62,078 bases of DNA from Pseudomonas sp. GM18 (lineage in GTDB: Bacteria; Pseudomonadota; Gammaproteobacteria; Pseudomonadales; Pseudomonadaceae). A model generated the notes under the pieces. That model was not told the DNA's origin, did not search any database, and worked only from the letters and a program-made list of their open reading frames with translations. The stretch's first letter is position 1, and each line of letters begins with the position of its first letter. The position numbers and the translations under genes were made by a program. The stretch lies in contig NZ_AKJT01000039.1 in assembly GCF_000282195.1 (NCBI RefSeq), forward strand, positions 1 to 62,078, written 5' to 3'. Shown here in pieces: positions 52,711 to 61,997 of this stretch.

Positions 52711-54612
52711 CTACTGCACCCAACGCTGCAGAATTTGCTGCAGATCAGTGCGTTTAAAGGGCTTGGCCAGGTAATCGTTCATCCCCGCGGACAAACAGGC
52801 TTCGCGGTCGCCCTGCAAGGCATTGGCCGTCAGGGCAATGATCGGCACGTCAGCGCAGCCGGGCAGTTGGCGAATCTGTCGGGTGGCCTCGTAGCCGTCA
52901 ATGACCGGCAGTCGGCAATCCATCAGAATCGCTTCGAAAATCAGGCTCTCGGCGCTGCGCACCGCTTGTGCACCATCGGTGACGACGCTGACAGTAAAGC
53001 CCAGGCTGCGCAACATTGCTTCGACGACGGTGCGGTTGACCGGGTTGTCTTCCACCAGCAACACATTGCGACCTTCGCCGTGGCCATTGCCGGTATGTAC
53101 TCGCGGCGTCAGCACCGGTAACGACTGCTTATACAGCGCCAAAGGAATTTCCAGGGTGAACACCGAGCCAACGCCTTCTTCGCTCTGAGCACGCAAGGTG
53201 CCGCCCATTCGTTCTGCCAGGGTGCGGGCAATCGGCAGCCCCAGCCCGGTGCCGCCGTAACGTCTTGAAATAGAACTGTCGGCCTGCTGGAACGCGTTGA
53301 ACATCAATTCCAGGCTTTCAGCCGGGATGCCAATCCCGCTGTCGCGCACGGTGCAGGTGAACCACAGCAATTCGTGATCCAGCGACTGCCACTGCGGTTC
53401 GATCGTGACGCGACCCCGTTCGGTGAACTTCAGCGCATTGCCGACCAGGTTGACCAGTATCTGCCTGATCCGCGTCGGGTCGCCCTGAACCTGCAGGGCG
53501 CGCATGTCCTCGGGGATCTGCAGTTGCAGGTCAAGCCCGCGTTGCACTGCGCTGTGCTGGAACGACTGGGCGCAACTGGTGATCAGGTCCGCGAGGTTGA
53601 ACGCAATGTGCTCCAGCTCCAGTTCCGAACGCTCGATGCGCGAGAAATCGAGAATGTCGTTGATCACTTTGAGCAGGTGTTCAGTCGATTCAGAAGCCAG
53701 CGCGGCGTACTCGATCTGTTCCTCGGTCATCGCGGTGGTTTCCAGCAGTTGCAACATGCCCAGCACGCCATTCATCGGCGTGCGCAGTTCATGGCTCATC
53801 ATGGCCAGGAAATCGGATTTGGCGTTGTTGGCCTTTTCCGCTTCCTCGCGGGTCTGGATCAATTGCGCCATGGCCTGATGCTGTTCGCGGCTGGCTTGTT
53901 CAAGGCCCAGGGCAAGGTTGTTGATGTGTTGCGACAGGGCGCCCAGTTCGGTGTCGTCGACAATCGGCAGGGGCGTTTTGTAGTCGCCTTTCTGGATTGC
54001 CTTGACCGCATTGCCGATGTCGTGGATCGGTTGCGACAGGCTGCTGGCCAGGCGCCGAGCCAGCAGAAAGGTAAACAGCAGGGCGAACAGGGCCAGGATC
54101 CCGGCCTTGAACAGGATTTCCTGCTGGCGCTGGTTGAAGGCGTCATTGGACAGACCGACGATCACCCGGCCCAGGTAATCCTCGCCCGGCTTCGTGGGGG
54201 CGGTGCGGCTGTTCTGGAAGAAGTCATTGTTGAGCGCGATACGTTGCAGCCGCACCGGTGCCTGGAACACTTCGACCTGGTGCGAGCGGTGGTGGGTTTC
54301 CGACGGTTGTTCGACGTACACCAGAATCCGGTTGGTGCTGTCCTGAACTTCCAGAAAACGCACATTGGGCGTGGCCAGGGTGGCTTTGAGCAAACTTTCG
54401 AGCACCTCGTTATTACCCGAGATCACCCCGTATTCGGTGGCCGGCGCCAGTTGGTTGGCGATCAGTTGACCGGTGTGATTGAGTTCCTGGCGCAGGTCCT
54501 GGATTCGCACGAAGGTGAAGAAACTGATCAGCAGCAACGTCAGCAGCAGCGCCGGGCCGAGGCTGATGATCTGGGTACGGGTATTGATGTCCCAACCGCT
54601 ACGGAAGGTCAT
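52711..54612 (-). CDS. Hybrid sensor histidine kinase (PA1611-like)
   Basis: The 633-residue protein has TM1 at about 15-37, a periplasmic domain of about 130 residues, TM2 at about 170-188, HAMP, HisKA with His274 (MMSHELRTPMNG), HATPase_c (NLVGNALKFT, DSGIGIP, GTGLGLPIA) and a receiver with Asp565 (ILMDCRLPVIDG). No HPt domain, so it needs an external phosphotransfer protein such as HptB. Its ATG overlaps the upstream binding-protein gene by four bases. In P. aeruginosa PA1611 contacts RetS and affects the Gac pathway (established); transfer of that role is inferred. Confidence 0.9.
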   Translation of the reverse strand: MTFRSGWDINTRTQIISLGPALLLTLLLISFFTFVRIQDLRQELNHTGQLIANQLAPATEYGVISGNNEVLESLLKATLATPNVRFLEVQDSTNRILVYVEQPSETHHRSHQVEVFQAPVRLQRIALNNDFFQNSRTAPTKPGEDYLGRVIVGLSNDAFNQRQQEILFKAGILALFALLFTFLLARRLASSLSQPIHDIGNAVKAIQKGDYKTPLPIVDDTELGALSQHINNLALGLEQASREQHQAMAQLIQTREEAEKANNAKSDFLAMMSHELRTPMNGVLGMLQLLETTAMTEEQIEYAALASESTEHLLKVINDILDFSRIERSELELEHIAFNLADLITSCAQSFQHSAVQRGLDLQLQIPEDMRALQVQGDPTRIRQILVNLVGNALKFTERGRVTIEPQWQSLDHELLWFTCTVRDSGIGIPAESLELMFNAFQQADSSISRRYGGTGLGLPIARTLAERMGGTLRAQSEEGVGSVFTLEIPLALYKQSLPVLTPRVHTGNGHGEGRNVLLVEDNPVNRTVVEAMLRSLGFTVSVVTDGAQAVRSAESLIFEAILMDCRLPVIDGYEATRQIRQLPGCADVPIIALTANALQGDREACLSAGMNDYLAKPFKRTDLQQILQRWVQ

Positions 54613-55541
54613 GGGCGGTGTTCTCCTTCGGCCAGCTGTGTTGCGACAGAGGCTTCATCCATTGGCTCAATGCTTAATGAACGAGCTACTTGCGGGTTGC
54701 TCAAGGCCTTGAAGTGCTGCGGATAAAGAGTGCGCGGCCAGGTGCTGGAGGGGCGGTCGAGCAGTTCGTCGAGAATCTTCAGCCAATCGCTCTGGTCGCT
54801 GTAGGTGCTCGCGAGGCTGCCTGCCCTGACGAAGGCGGCATTGGGACCGATCAGCGGCAGTTGCCGTGCGTAGCTGCTGAGCAGCAGGTTTTTCACGGTT
54901 TTGGGGTTGTACAGATCAGGATCATCCAGGCCCAGCAGCACATCACTGTTTTTCAGCAGGGCCTGCAACGGGCGGCTGTCATTGGTGTTGTCCCAACGCT
55001 CGGTGACCACTTCAAGGCCCAGGGGCAGGGCGGCCTGATGCAGTTCCTTCAACAGGAATTCGCTGTGGCTGTCGAAAAGCACGCCGACCCGTCGGGCCTC
55101 GGGCAGGACGAGTCGGGTCAGGCGCAATTGTCGATCCAGCGGCGGATCGCTCCAGAGCAGGCTCAGGTGCGGTGGCGAAACATCGCCAAAGCGTTGGTGG
55201 GCTTGCAGACGGCTGATGCGCAGCACCAGCGTTGCCGGGCCCTGGGCGTCTTGCAGGCGCCAGTCGAGGCTTTGCAGGTCGAGCAGAATCAGGCGGGTGC
55301 CCGCGGGCAGTTGGCCGGGCGCCGGCAAGCTGGCGACCGGCTGGAAACGCACGCTGTCGGTGGGGTGCAACTCGCTCAGGGCCTGGACGAAAGACTGCAC
55401 GCCTGGGCTGTCTTCGGCGCCGGTCAGCAGAATGTCGGCGGCCCGGGCCGGCAGATTACACAGCAGCCCGGCAAACACCAGGCACAACCCGGCCAGCAGG
55501 CGGCCAAGGGTTGGCGTCTTCCGTGACAGGCAATATTGCAT
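54609..55541 (-). CDS. Periplasmic ABC-type substrate-binding protein (PF04392-like)
   Basis: The 310-residue protein has a signal peptide (hydrophobic about 12-33, ending ARA) and a two-lobed binding-protein fold (GVLFDSHSEFLLKELHQAA, VLLGLDDPDLYNPKTVKNLL, PLIGPNAAFVRAGSLAST). It resembles ABC_sub_bind proteins, but no ABC permease or ATPase is near. It starts 1 bp after the TonB receptor stop and overlaps the hybrid kinase, so it is probably a ligand-presenting sensor partner, in the way TorT serves TorS (inference). Confidence 0.85.
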   Translation of the reverse strand: MQYCLSRKTPTLGRLLAGLCLVFAGLLCNLPARAADILLTGAEDSPGVQSFVQALSELHPTDSVRFQPVASLPAPGQLPAGTRLILLDLQSLDWRLQDAQGPATLVLRISRLQAHQRFGDVSPPHLSLLWSDPPLDRQLRLTRLVLPEARRVGVLFDSHSEFLLKELHQAALPLGLEVVTERWDNTNDSRPLQALLKNSDVLLGLDDPDLYNPKTVKNLLLSSYARQLPLIGPNAAFVRAGSLASTYSDQSDWLKILDELLDRPSSTWPRTLYPQHFKALSNPQVARSLSIEPMDEASVATQLAEGEHRP

Positions 55542-55542
55542 C

Positions 55543-57660
55543 TTAAAACTCCAGCTCCGCACTGAAGTAGAGCACCCGGCGCTCGTCGTAGTTGTTGTCG
55601 ACGAAAGTGGTGGGCTGATTGTCGAGGCGTTGCTGGAGGATCCCGGCCAGCTCCAGATTGGCCTTGCCCAGGCCGATGCGTTTGGCGATGCGGGTGTCGA
55701 CCCGTTCGAAGCGGTAACCGTTGAGGGCGTCGGCGCCATAGTAGAAGAGCGCGCTGTTCCAGCCCTGGCCCCAGTTGCGCAGCCAACCGGCGGAGCCGCT
55801 GTTGCGCGCCGTTTGTTGTGCATCCAGCGGGTTGCTCGCCTCGGCATCGACATAGGCATAGGTCAGGCGCAGACGATCGGCGCTGCTGACGCGCCAGTCC
55901 AGCTGGGTTTCAGTCCCTGAGAATCGTGAGCTGTTCGAGTTGCTGGCAATGTACTGATTGTTGCGCAGCGGTTCACTGATCATGCCGTTGATTTCGTCAT
56001 AGAACAGCTTTACATCGACTGTCAGCCCCCACTCTGTGAAGTAGCCGTTGTAGCCCAATTCCCGGGAGCGCATGCGTTCCTGTTCGAGGTCTCCCGGGCC
56101 ACGGGTCCTGACGAAATAGCGGGCGCTGGTCTGGCCGTAGGCACTGGGTTGCAGGTTGGTCACCTGGTAGCTCCAGTTAACGCTGTTCTCGAACATGTCC
56201 GGCGAGCGGACGGCTTCCGAATACACCGCGCGCAAACCGTGGCGCGGGTTGATCAGGTAGTTGACCGCCACCCGTGGGGTCAGCGAACTGCCAGTCAATT
56301 GCGTGTCTTCGAACATCGCCCCGCCCTGCAGCAACCAGTGCTCGGTGGCGCGCCACTCGAGTTGGCCGAACGCCCGCCAGGTGGTGTCGTCGAGCGTGCC
56401 ATTGAAGTAGGTCTCGGAATCTGCCCGGTCGTAACGATAGTTCATGCCGCTGACCAGTCGCAGCGTGTCGGACAGGCTGAGGGTGTCTTGCAGTTCGAGA
56501 TCGTACCGCGATTCCCGGGCACTCTGGTCGATGTCACCGCACAGCGTTTTGTTCGCGCCGTTTCGCCATTGCGCCAGAACCTGATTGGCCAGGTCTTGTT
56601 CTGCCGCCGTGCCGGGGGGCGCGCCGGTGAAACGTGCGATGTTGCGCGCCAGACGTTCGGTGTAATTGGGATTGAGCTGCCAAAGTTGGGTCAGCTCCGG
56701 GCTGAACGAGATCTCGGCATCGCAGGCACGCCAGGTCTGCTGACGATCCCAGTGTTGCGCCGAGCCTTGAATATAAAGGCTGTGATCGGGGTTGACGTCC
56801 AGGTTCCAGCGCAGCGAGCCGGCGTAGTCCTTGGCGATGACGTCGGAATTGTTCCCTGCGGCGGTAATCCCTGAGAACACCGGGCGGTAGGTATAGGGCC
56901 GCTGGTTGGTCCCGTCCTTGGCGTTCAGTTGCCAATCGATGCTCTGGTTTTCATTGAGCGTCTGGCTGACGGCGAGGCTGAAGCGATTCAAGCGACGGTT
57001 GTCGCGGTAATCGGCGCCGGTGCGGTCCGAGTCGAACCCATCGTCTTGTTGGCCGGACAGCGACAGACGCAAGTCGCCGCTGTCCCAACCCATGCCCTGG
57101 CTGGCGTAGAAATCGTTGATGCCGCGTTGGCCACGGGTGATTTTCAGCCGTGTGCCGTGGCTGTCGGCCGGTTTGCGGGTGATGATATTGACCACCGCCA
57201 TCAGCGCGTTGGCGCCGTAGCTGACGGTGTTCGGGCCACGGAAAACCTCGATGCGCTCGATGTCTTCCATGGCTACCGGAATATCACTCCAGTCCACCGT
57301 GGCCAGGCCTGCGCGGTACACCGAGCGGCCGTCGATCAGCACTTGCATGCGCCGCGCTTCGCTGGCGTTGGTGCCGTGGTAATTCACCGCTGCCTGATTG
57401 CCGCTGATATTGCCGACCATCATCCCCGGCACCAGGCGCAGCAACTCACTGATGTCCCGCGCGCCGCTGGCGTTGATCAGTTCGCTGTCGATCACCGTCA
57501 TGCTGCCCGGCACGGCCGCGGGCGACTGCTTCAGGCGCGTCGCGGTGAGCACTTGCGGCAACGGATCGTTGTCCAGGAACAAGTCGTCGGCCAGCAATGG
57601 CGAGCTGAAAATCAGCGCCAGCACCAGTGGCGAGCGAGGATAGGGAGAGCCAAAAGACAC
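55543..57660 (-). CDS. TonB-dependent outer membrane receptor
   Basis: The 705-residue protein has a signal peptide (ending SPLLA), a plug domain (about 40-150; ISELLRLVPGMMVGN, IERIEVFRGPNTVSYG) and a 22-strand barrel ending YFSAELEF with a C-terminal Phe. There is no N-terminal FecA-type signalling domain. GTG start at 57660. First gene of a receptor/binding protein/hybrid kinase operon. The ligand is not evident; the Cys pair in the barrel loop is not diagnostic. Confidence 0.9.
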   Translation of the reverse strand: MSFGSPYPRSPLVLALIFSSPLLADDLFLDNDPLPQVLTATRLKQSPAAVPGSMTVIDSELINASGARDISELLRLVPGMMVGNISGNQAAVNYHGTNASEARRMQVLIDGRSVYRAGLATVDWSDIPVAMEDIERIEVFRGPNTVSYGANALMAVVNIITRKPADSHGTRLKITRGQRGINDFYASQGMGWDSGDLRLSLSGQQDDGFDSDRTGADYRDNRRLNRFSLAVSQTLNENQSIDWQLNAKDGTNQRPYTYRPVFSGITAAGNNSDVIAKDYAGSLRWNLDVNPDHSLYIQGSAQHWDRQQTWRACDAEISFSPELTQLWQLNPNYTERLARNIARFTGAPPGTAAEQDLANQVLAQWRNGANKTLCGDIDQSARESRYDLELQDTLSLSDTLRLVSGMNYRYDRADSETYFNGTLDDTTWRAFGQLEWRATEHWLLQGGAMFEDTQLTGSSLTPRVAVNYLINPRHGLRAVYSEAVRSPDMFENSVNWSYQVTNLQPSAYGQTSARYFVRTRGPGDLEQERMRSRELGYNGYFTEWGLTVDVKLFYDEINGMISEPLRNNQYIASNSNSSRFSGTETQLDWRVSSADRLRLTYAYVDAEASNPLDAQQTARNSGSAGWLRNWGQGWNSALFYYGADALNGYRFERVDTRIAKRIGLGKANLELAGILQQRLDNQPTTFVDNNYDERRVLYFSAELEF

Positions 57661-57856
57661 GGCACGGCCTTGATAGCGATTAATTGGCGCGCATGTTAAC
57701 CGAGCGCAATGACTTTTCCAGTCACGTTGTGGGCATTTTCCTCGGTTTTCTTGGTCTTCTTCCTACAAGTGCCGGTAATTGATGTCGGGGCTGGCCGCCA
57801 CTGGGCCGCTCCGTATAATGCGGGCATCGCCACTGGTATGGATTAACGGATTGCAT

Positions 57857-58879
57857 ATGACTGAACAGCGCCCAATTGCGGTCCTGGGAGGCGGAAGTTT
57901 TGGTACCGCCGTGGCTAATCTGCTGGCCGAGAACGGGCATCAGGTCCGTCTGTGGATGCGTGACCCCGAGCAGGCGGAGGCCATTCGGGTCGATCGCGAG
58001 AACCCGCGTTACCTCAAAGGCATCAAGATTCTTGCGGCGGTGGAGGCGGTCACAGACCTGCAAGCCACCCTGGAGGCCTGCGACCTGTGCTTCGTCGCGC
58101 TGCCGTCCAGCGCGCTGCGCTCGGTGCTGGCGCCCTACGCTCAGCTTTTGAGCGGCAAAATGCTGGTGAGCCTGACCAAAGGCATCGAAGCCCATACATT
58201 CAAGCTGATGAGCCAGATTCTTGAAGACATTGCTCCGCAAGCGCGCATCGGCGTGCTGTCCGGGCCTAACCTGGCCCGTGAAATTGCCGAACACGCGCTG
58301 ACCGCCACGGTGGTCGCCAGCGAAGACGAAGACCTTTGCCAGCAGGTCCAGGCCGCGCTGCATGGCCGGACCTTTCGCGTGTACGCCAGCGCCGACCGTT
58401 TTGGCGTGGAGCTGGGCGGGGCGCTGAAAAACGTCTACGCCATCATCGCCGGCATGGCGGTGGCGTTGGGCATGGGCGAAAACACCAAGAGCATGCTGAT
58501 CACCCGGGCGCTGGCGGAAATGACCCGCTTCGCAGTGAACCAGGGCGCGAACCCGATGACGTTCCTGGGGCTGGCGGGCGTCGGCGACTTGATCGTCACC
58601 TGTTCGTCGCCGAAAAGCCGCAACTACCAGGTCGGATTTGCCCTCGGCCAGGGCTTGAGCCTGGAGGATGCGGTGACGCGTCTGGGCGAAGTGGCCGAAG
58701 GCGTGAACACCCTCAAGGTGCTCAAGGCCAAGGCTCAGGAGGTGGGCGTATATATGCCGCTGGTCGCCGGATTGCACGCGATTCTGTTCGAAGGGCGCAC
58801 GCTTGATCAGGTGATTGGGTTGTTGATGCGTGGCGAACCGAAAACCGACGTGGACTTTATTTCCCCCAGTGGTTTCTAA
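57857..58879 (+). CDS. gpsA: NAD(P)-dependent glycerol-3-phosphate dehydrogenase GpsA
   Basis: The 340-residue protein has the NAD loop [17 protein letters not shown], catalytic Lys in [20 protein letters not shown], and [20 protein letters not shown]. It makes sn-glycerol-3-phosphate for phospholipids. The ATG at 57857 starts [10 protein letters not shown]; longer frame rejected. Matches PA1614. Confidence 0.96.
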   Translation: MTEQRPIAVLGGGSFGTAVANLLAENGHQVRLWMRDPEQAEAIRVDRENPRYLKGIKILAAVEAVTDLQATLEACDLCFVALPSSALRSVLAPYAQLLSGKMLVSLTKGIEAHTFKLMSQILEDIAPQARIGVLSGPNLAREIAEHALTATVVASEDEDLCQQVQAALHGRTFRVYASADRFGVELGGALKNVYAIIAGMAVALGMGENTKSMLITRALAEMTRFAVNQGANPMTFLGLAGVGDLIVTCSSPKSRNYQVGFALGQGLSLEDAVTRLGEVAEGVNTLKVLKAKAQEVGVYMPLVAGLHAILFEGRTLDQVIGLLMRGEPKTDVDFISPSGF

Positions 58880-58914
58880 GCACTTAACCGATACGAGCAG
58901 GGAGCGAGACAGAC

Positions 58915-59262
58915 ATGAACGATCCGAAAGTAGAGGGCAAGTACGAATCCATCCTGCTGCGAGTGCTGTGGATGATTGTCTATGTGCTGGTCTGGCAAGT
59001 AGCGCAATTGATCCTCGGCGCGGTGGTGCTGGTACAACTGATCTATCGTTTGATTTATGGCGCACCGAGCGCCAGCCTGATGAATTTCGGCGACAGCCTG
59101 AGCCAGTTTCTGGCGCAGATCGGTCGTTTCGGCAGCTTTCACAGCGACCAGAAGCCGTGGCCGTTCGCCGACTGGCCAGCGCCGCGTACACCGGAAGGTG
59201 AAGCCCCGCACGTTGTGGCGCCGGCGCCGCATCCGGCCCGAGATGAGGAACCGAAACTATGA
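58915..59262 (+). CDS. DUF4389 membrane protein
   Basis: The 115-residue protein has one long hydrophobic segment (about 17-48; RVLWMIVYVLVWQVAQLILG) and the DUF4389 layout, then a Pro-rich cytoplasmic tail. GGGAGCGAG precedes the ATG. Its end overlaps the sixA start by four bases. Function unknown. Confidence 0.82.
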   Translation: MNDPKVEGKYESILLRVLWMIVYVLVWQVAQLILGAVVLVQLIYRLIYGAPSASLMNFGDSLSQFLAQIGRFGSFHSDQKPWPFADWPAPRTPEGEAPHVVAPAPHPARDEEPKL

Positions 59263-59711
59263 AACTCTGGGTATTGCGTCATGGTGAAGCCGAACCTCAC
59301 GGTACTCGCCCGGACTCCGAGCGGGCACTGACCGACAAGGGGCGCAAAGAGGTGAAGCGAATCGCGGCCAAATTGAAGGGCAAACACCTGACAGCCATTT
59401 ATGCCAGCCCTTATCTGCGAGCGCAGGAGACTGCATTGCTGGTACGTAAGGAGCTGGGTTTTGCACCGGAGATTCGCACCGTCGAATGGCTGACGCCCGA
59501 CAATAATCCGCAAGCAGTGGCGGAGCAGTTGGTGTCCGTGGATCACGCGCTGCTGGTCAGCCACAACCCGCTGGTCGGTAACTTGCTGGGTTACTTGCAG
59601 CATGGTCATGTACAGGAACCGGAGCGAGTCGGCACCGCCGGGCTGGCTGAGCTTGAGGGCGACGAATTGCTGGTCGGGGCGATGAAGCTCAACGGCATCA
59701 AAACCCCGTAA
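59259..59711 (+). CDS. sixA: Phosphohistidine phosphatase SixA
   Basis: The 150-residue histidine-phosphatase fold protein has the RHG signature with catalytic His8 (LWVLRHGEAE), YASPYLRAQET and a second His in LVSHNPLVG. SixA removes phosphate from HPt or PTS histidines. Coupled to the DUF4389 gene (ATGA overlap). With two hybrid kinases in the window it is a candidate modulator, but that is speculation. Confidence 0.92.
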   Translation: MKLWVLRHGEAEPHGTRPDSERALTDKGRKEVKRIAAKLKGKHLTAIYASPYLRAQETALLVRKELGFAPEIRTVEWLTPDNNPQAVAEQLVSVDHALLVSHNPLVGNLLGYLQHGHVQEPERVGTAGLAELEGDELLVGAMKLNGIKTP

Positions 59712-59773
59712 CCTGCCTTTGCTTCTGCTTTTGTAGGAGCGAGCGGTGGCGTTCCGTTCTTTTTTGTGTGAAA

Positions 59774-59803
59774 TAGTCAACCAAGCACTTGCTTGGTTGA
59801 CTA
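59774..59803. promoter_or_regulatory. Perfect 13-bp inverted repeat, operator candidate
   Basis: TAGTCAACCAAGC (59774-59786), ACTT, GCTTGGTTGACTA (59791-59803). It lies 37-66 bp before the acyl-CoA synthetase ATG and has no T tract. This is the shape of a TetR-family operator for fatty-acid genes. Confidence 0.6.
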
Positions 59804-59839
59804 CGCTTGCTCCAGACCAAAAATAAGGGAGCAAGTCGC

Positions 59840-61507
59840 ATGTCTGCTGCTTTTCGTTTGCCACTTGACGTCTTCTACGAGCGCGAAGCACGTCATCCGC
59901 GCCAGCGCTTTCTGGTCCAGCCAACAGGGGACGGCCAGGTCGAAACGCTGACCTGGGCCGACGTCGGCCACCAGGCGCGCTGTGCCGCCCACTGGCTGCG
60001 GGCTCGTGAGTTGCCGCAAGGCAGCCACATTGCACTGATCTCGAAAAACTGCGCCCACTGGATCATCGCCGACCTGGCGATCTGGATGGCCGGGCATGTC
60101 TCGGTGCCGCTGTACCCCAATCTGACCGCCGATTCCTTGGCCCAGGTGCTTGATCATTCTGAAGCTGCATTGGCGTTCATCGGCAAGCTGGATGACTGGC
60201 CGGGCATGTCCATTGGAGTCAAACCCGACCTGCCGACAATCAGCCTGCCGCTGTGCCCGGTGGGTACTTTCGATTTCAGCTGGGCCGACCTGCAACGCAG
60301 CTCACCGATTCAGGACGACCCCAAACCCGCCGCCGATCAACTGGCGACCATCATTTACACCTCTGGCACCACGGGCCAGCCCAAAGGCGTGATGCACAGT
60401 TTCGGCACGCTGGGGTTTGCCACCACCCATGGCACTCGGTTATTCGGCCTGAATGAGTCGGATCGCCTGCTGTCCTACCTGCCACTGTGCCATGTTGCCG
60501 AGCGGATGTTCGTCGAGCTGGCAGCGATCTACACCGGGCAAACGGTGTTTTTCGCCGAGAGCCTCGACACCTTCCTCACCGATTTGCAGCGTGCCCGGCC
60601 GACCGCGCTGTTCGGTGTGCCACGCATCTGGACCAAATTCCAGATGGGCGTGTACAGCAAGATCCCGGCAAAGCGCCTCGACTTCCTGCTCGGTCTGCCT
60701 TTCATCGGCAAACGGGTAGGGCACAAAGTCCTCGCCGGGCTGGGGCTGGACGCCTTGCGCATTGCCTTGTCCGGCGCGGCGCCAGTGCCGCAGACCTTGC
60801 TGCAGTGGTACCGAAAACTGGGGCTGGACGTGCTGGAGGTGTACGGCATGACCGAAAGCTGCGGTTACTCCCACATCGGCCTGCCCGGTCAAAACAACCC
60901 CGGCTGGATCGGCAAGTCATGCCCGGAGGTCGAAGTGCGCATCGAGCCATCAGGTGAAGTGCTGGTGCGCAGCGGCGCGACCATGCTCGGCTATTTCAAG
61001 GAGCCTTTGAAAACCGCCGAAACCCTCACCGGGGACGGCTTCCTGCGTACCGGTGACAAGGGCGAGGAAGACGCCGAGGGCAACCTGCGCCTGACCGGGC
61101 GCCTGAAGGAAATCTTCAAGACCAGCAAAGGCAAATACGTGGCCCCGGCGCCGATCGAGAATCGCCTGGCGGTGCATTCGCGGATCGAACAAGTGTGCGT
61201 GGTGGGCGATGGCTTGAGCGCACCACTGGGTTTGTGCGTGTTGTCGGCGGTCGGTCAGCAGGATGCCAGCGGGACGGCGAGGGCGGGTTTGCACTCAAGC
61301 CTGGAAAAACTGCTGGAGGAGGTCAACGGCGTCCTCGACAGGCATGAACGCTTGCGTCGGCTGGTGGTGGTCAAGGACAGTTGGGCGGTGGAAAACGGCT
61401 TCCTGACACCGACCCTGAAGATCAAGCGCAACATGATCGAAGCGGCTTACGGCGCGCGCTTCGAAGAATGGAGCGCGCGCAGCGAGGCGGTGCTGTGGCA
61501 GGATTGA
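59840..61507 (+). CDS. AMP-binding acyl-CoA synthetase (FAA1-like)
   Basis: The 555-residue adenylate-forming enzyme has the P-loop IIYTSGTTGQPKGVMHS, VYGMTESCGYSHI and the FAA1-type motif RTGDKGEEDAEGNLRLTGRLKE cut by the hinge Asp, with KTSKGKYVAPAPIE. It activates fatty acids to CoA thioesters. AGGGAG lies upstream of the ATG at 59840. A thioesterase gene follows 32 bp on. Chain-length preference unknown. Confidence 0.9.
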   Translation: MSAAFRLPLDVFYEREARHPRQRFLVQPTGDGQVETLTWADVGHQARCAAHWLRARELPQGSHIALISKNCAHWIIADLAIWMAGHVSVPLYPNLTADSLAQVLDHSEAALAFIGKLDDWPGMSIGVKPDLPTISLPLCPVGTFDFSWADLQRSSPIQDDPKPAADQLATIIYTSGTTGQPKGVMHSFGTLGFATTHGTRLFGLNESDRLLSYLPLCHVAERMFVELAAIYTGQTVFFAESLDTFLTDLQRARPTALFGVPRIWTKFQMGVYSKIPAKRLDFLLGLPFIGKRVGHKVLAGLGLDALRIALSGAAPVPQTLLQWYRKLGLDVLEVYGMTESCGYSHIGLPGQNNPGWIGKSCPEVEVRIEPSGEVLVRSGATMLGYFKEPLKTAETLTGDGFLRTGDKGEEDAEGNLRLTGRLKEIFKTSKGKYVAPAPIENRLAVHSRIEQVCVVGDGLSAPLGLCVLSAVGQQDASGTARAGLHSSLEKLLEEVNGVLDRHERLRRLVVVKDSWAVENGFLTPTLKIKRNMIEAAYGARFEEWSARSEAVLWQD

Positions 61508-61539
61508 GCCACGAACAACTCCAACAAAGGAACGCAACG

Positions 61540-61983
61540 ATGAGTCTGTGGCGCACCACTCCCAACATCGAGCAATTGAACGCAATCCAGAAAAACACCA
61601 TCGGCGAAGTGCTGGATATTCGCTTCGAAGCTTTCGATGAAGAGTCCCTGACCGCGAGCATGGTCATCGACCACCGTACGCACCAGCCTTATGGCTTGCT
61701 GCACGGCGGCGCCTCGGTGGTGCTGGCCGAAACCGTCGGCTCGATGGCCAGTTTCCTGTGCATCGACGCCAGCAAGTTTTATTGCGTGGGCCTGGAAATC
61801 AACGCTAACCATTTGCGGGGGCTGCGCAGCGGGCGGGTGACGGCGGTGGCCAAGGCGATTCACATCGGGCGCACCACCCATGTCTGGGATATTCGCTTGA
61901 CCAGTGATGAGGGCAAGGCCAGTTGTGTGTCGCGCCTGACCATGGCAGTGGTGCCGTTGGGGGAGAATCCGCCGGTGCGTTGA
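61540..61983 (+). CDS. Hotdog-fold thioesterase (PaaI/YdiI-like)
   Basis: The 147-residue hot-dog protein has the signature THQPYGLLHGGASVVLAETV, with the catalytic acid Glu in LAETVG. The ATG at 61540 has AAAGGA upstream. It probably forms a pair with the preceding acyl-CoA synthetase, hydrolysing misformed or aromatic acyl-CoAs, as MenI/YdiI-type enzymes do. Matches PA1618, a known hotdog thioesterase. Confidence 0.9.
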   Translation: MSLWRTTPNIEQLNAIQKNTIGEVLDIRFEAFDEESLTASMVIDHRTHQPYGLLHGGASVVLAETVGSMASFLCIDASKFYCVGLEINANHLRGLRSGRVTAVAKAIHIGRTTHVWDIRLTSDEGKASCVSRLTMAVVPLGENPPVR

Positions 61984-61997
61984 GTTTTGACACGTTT

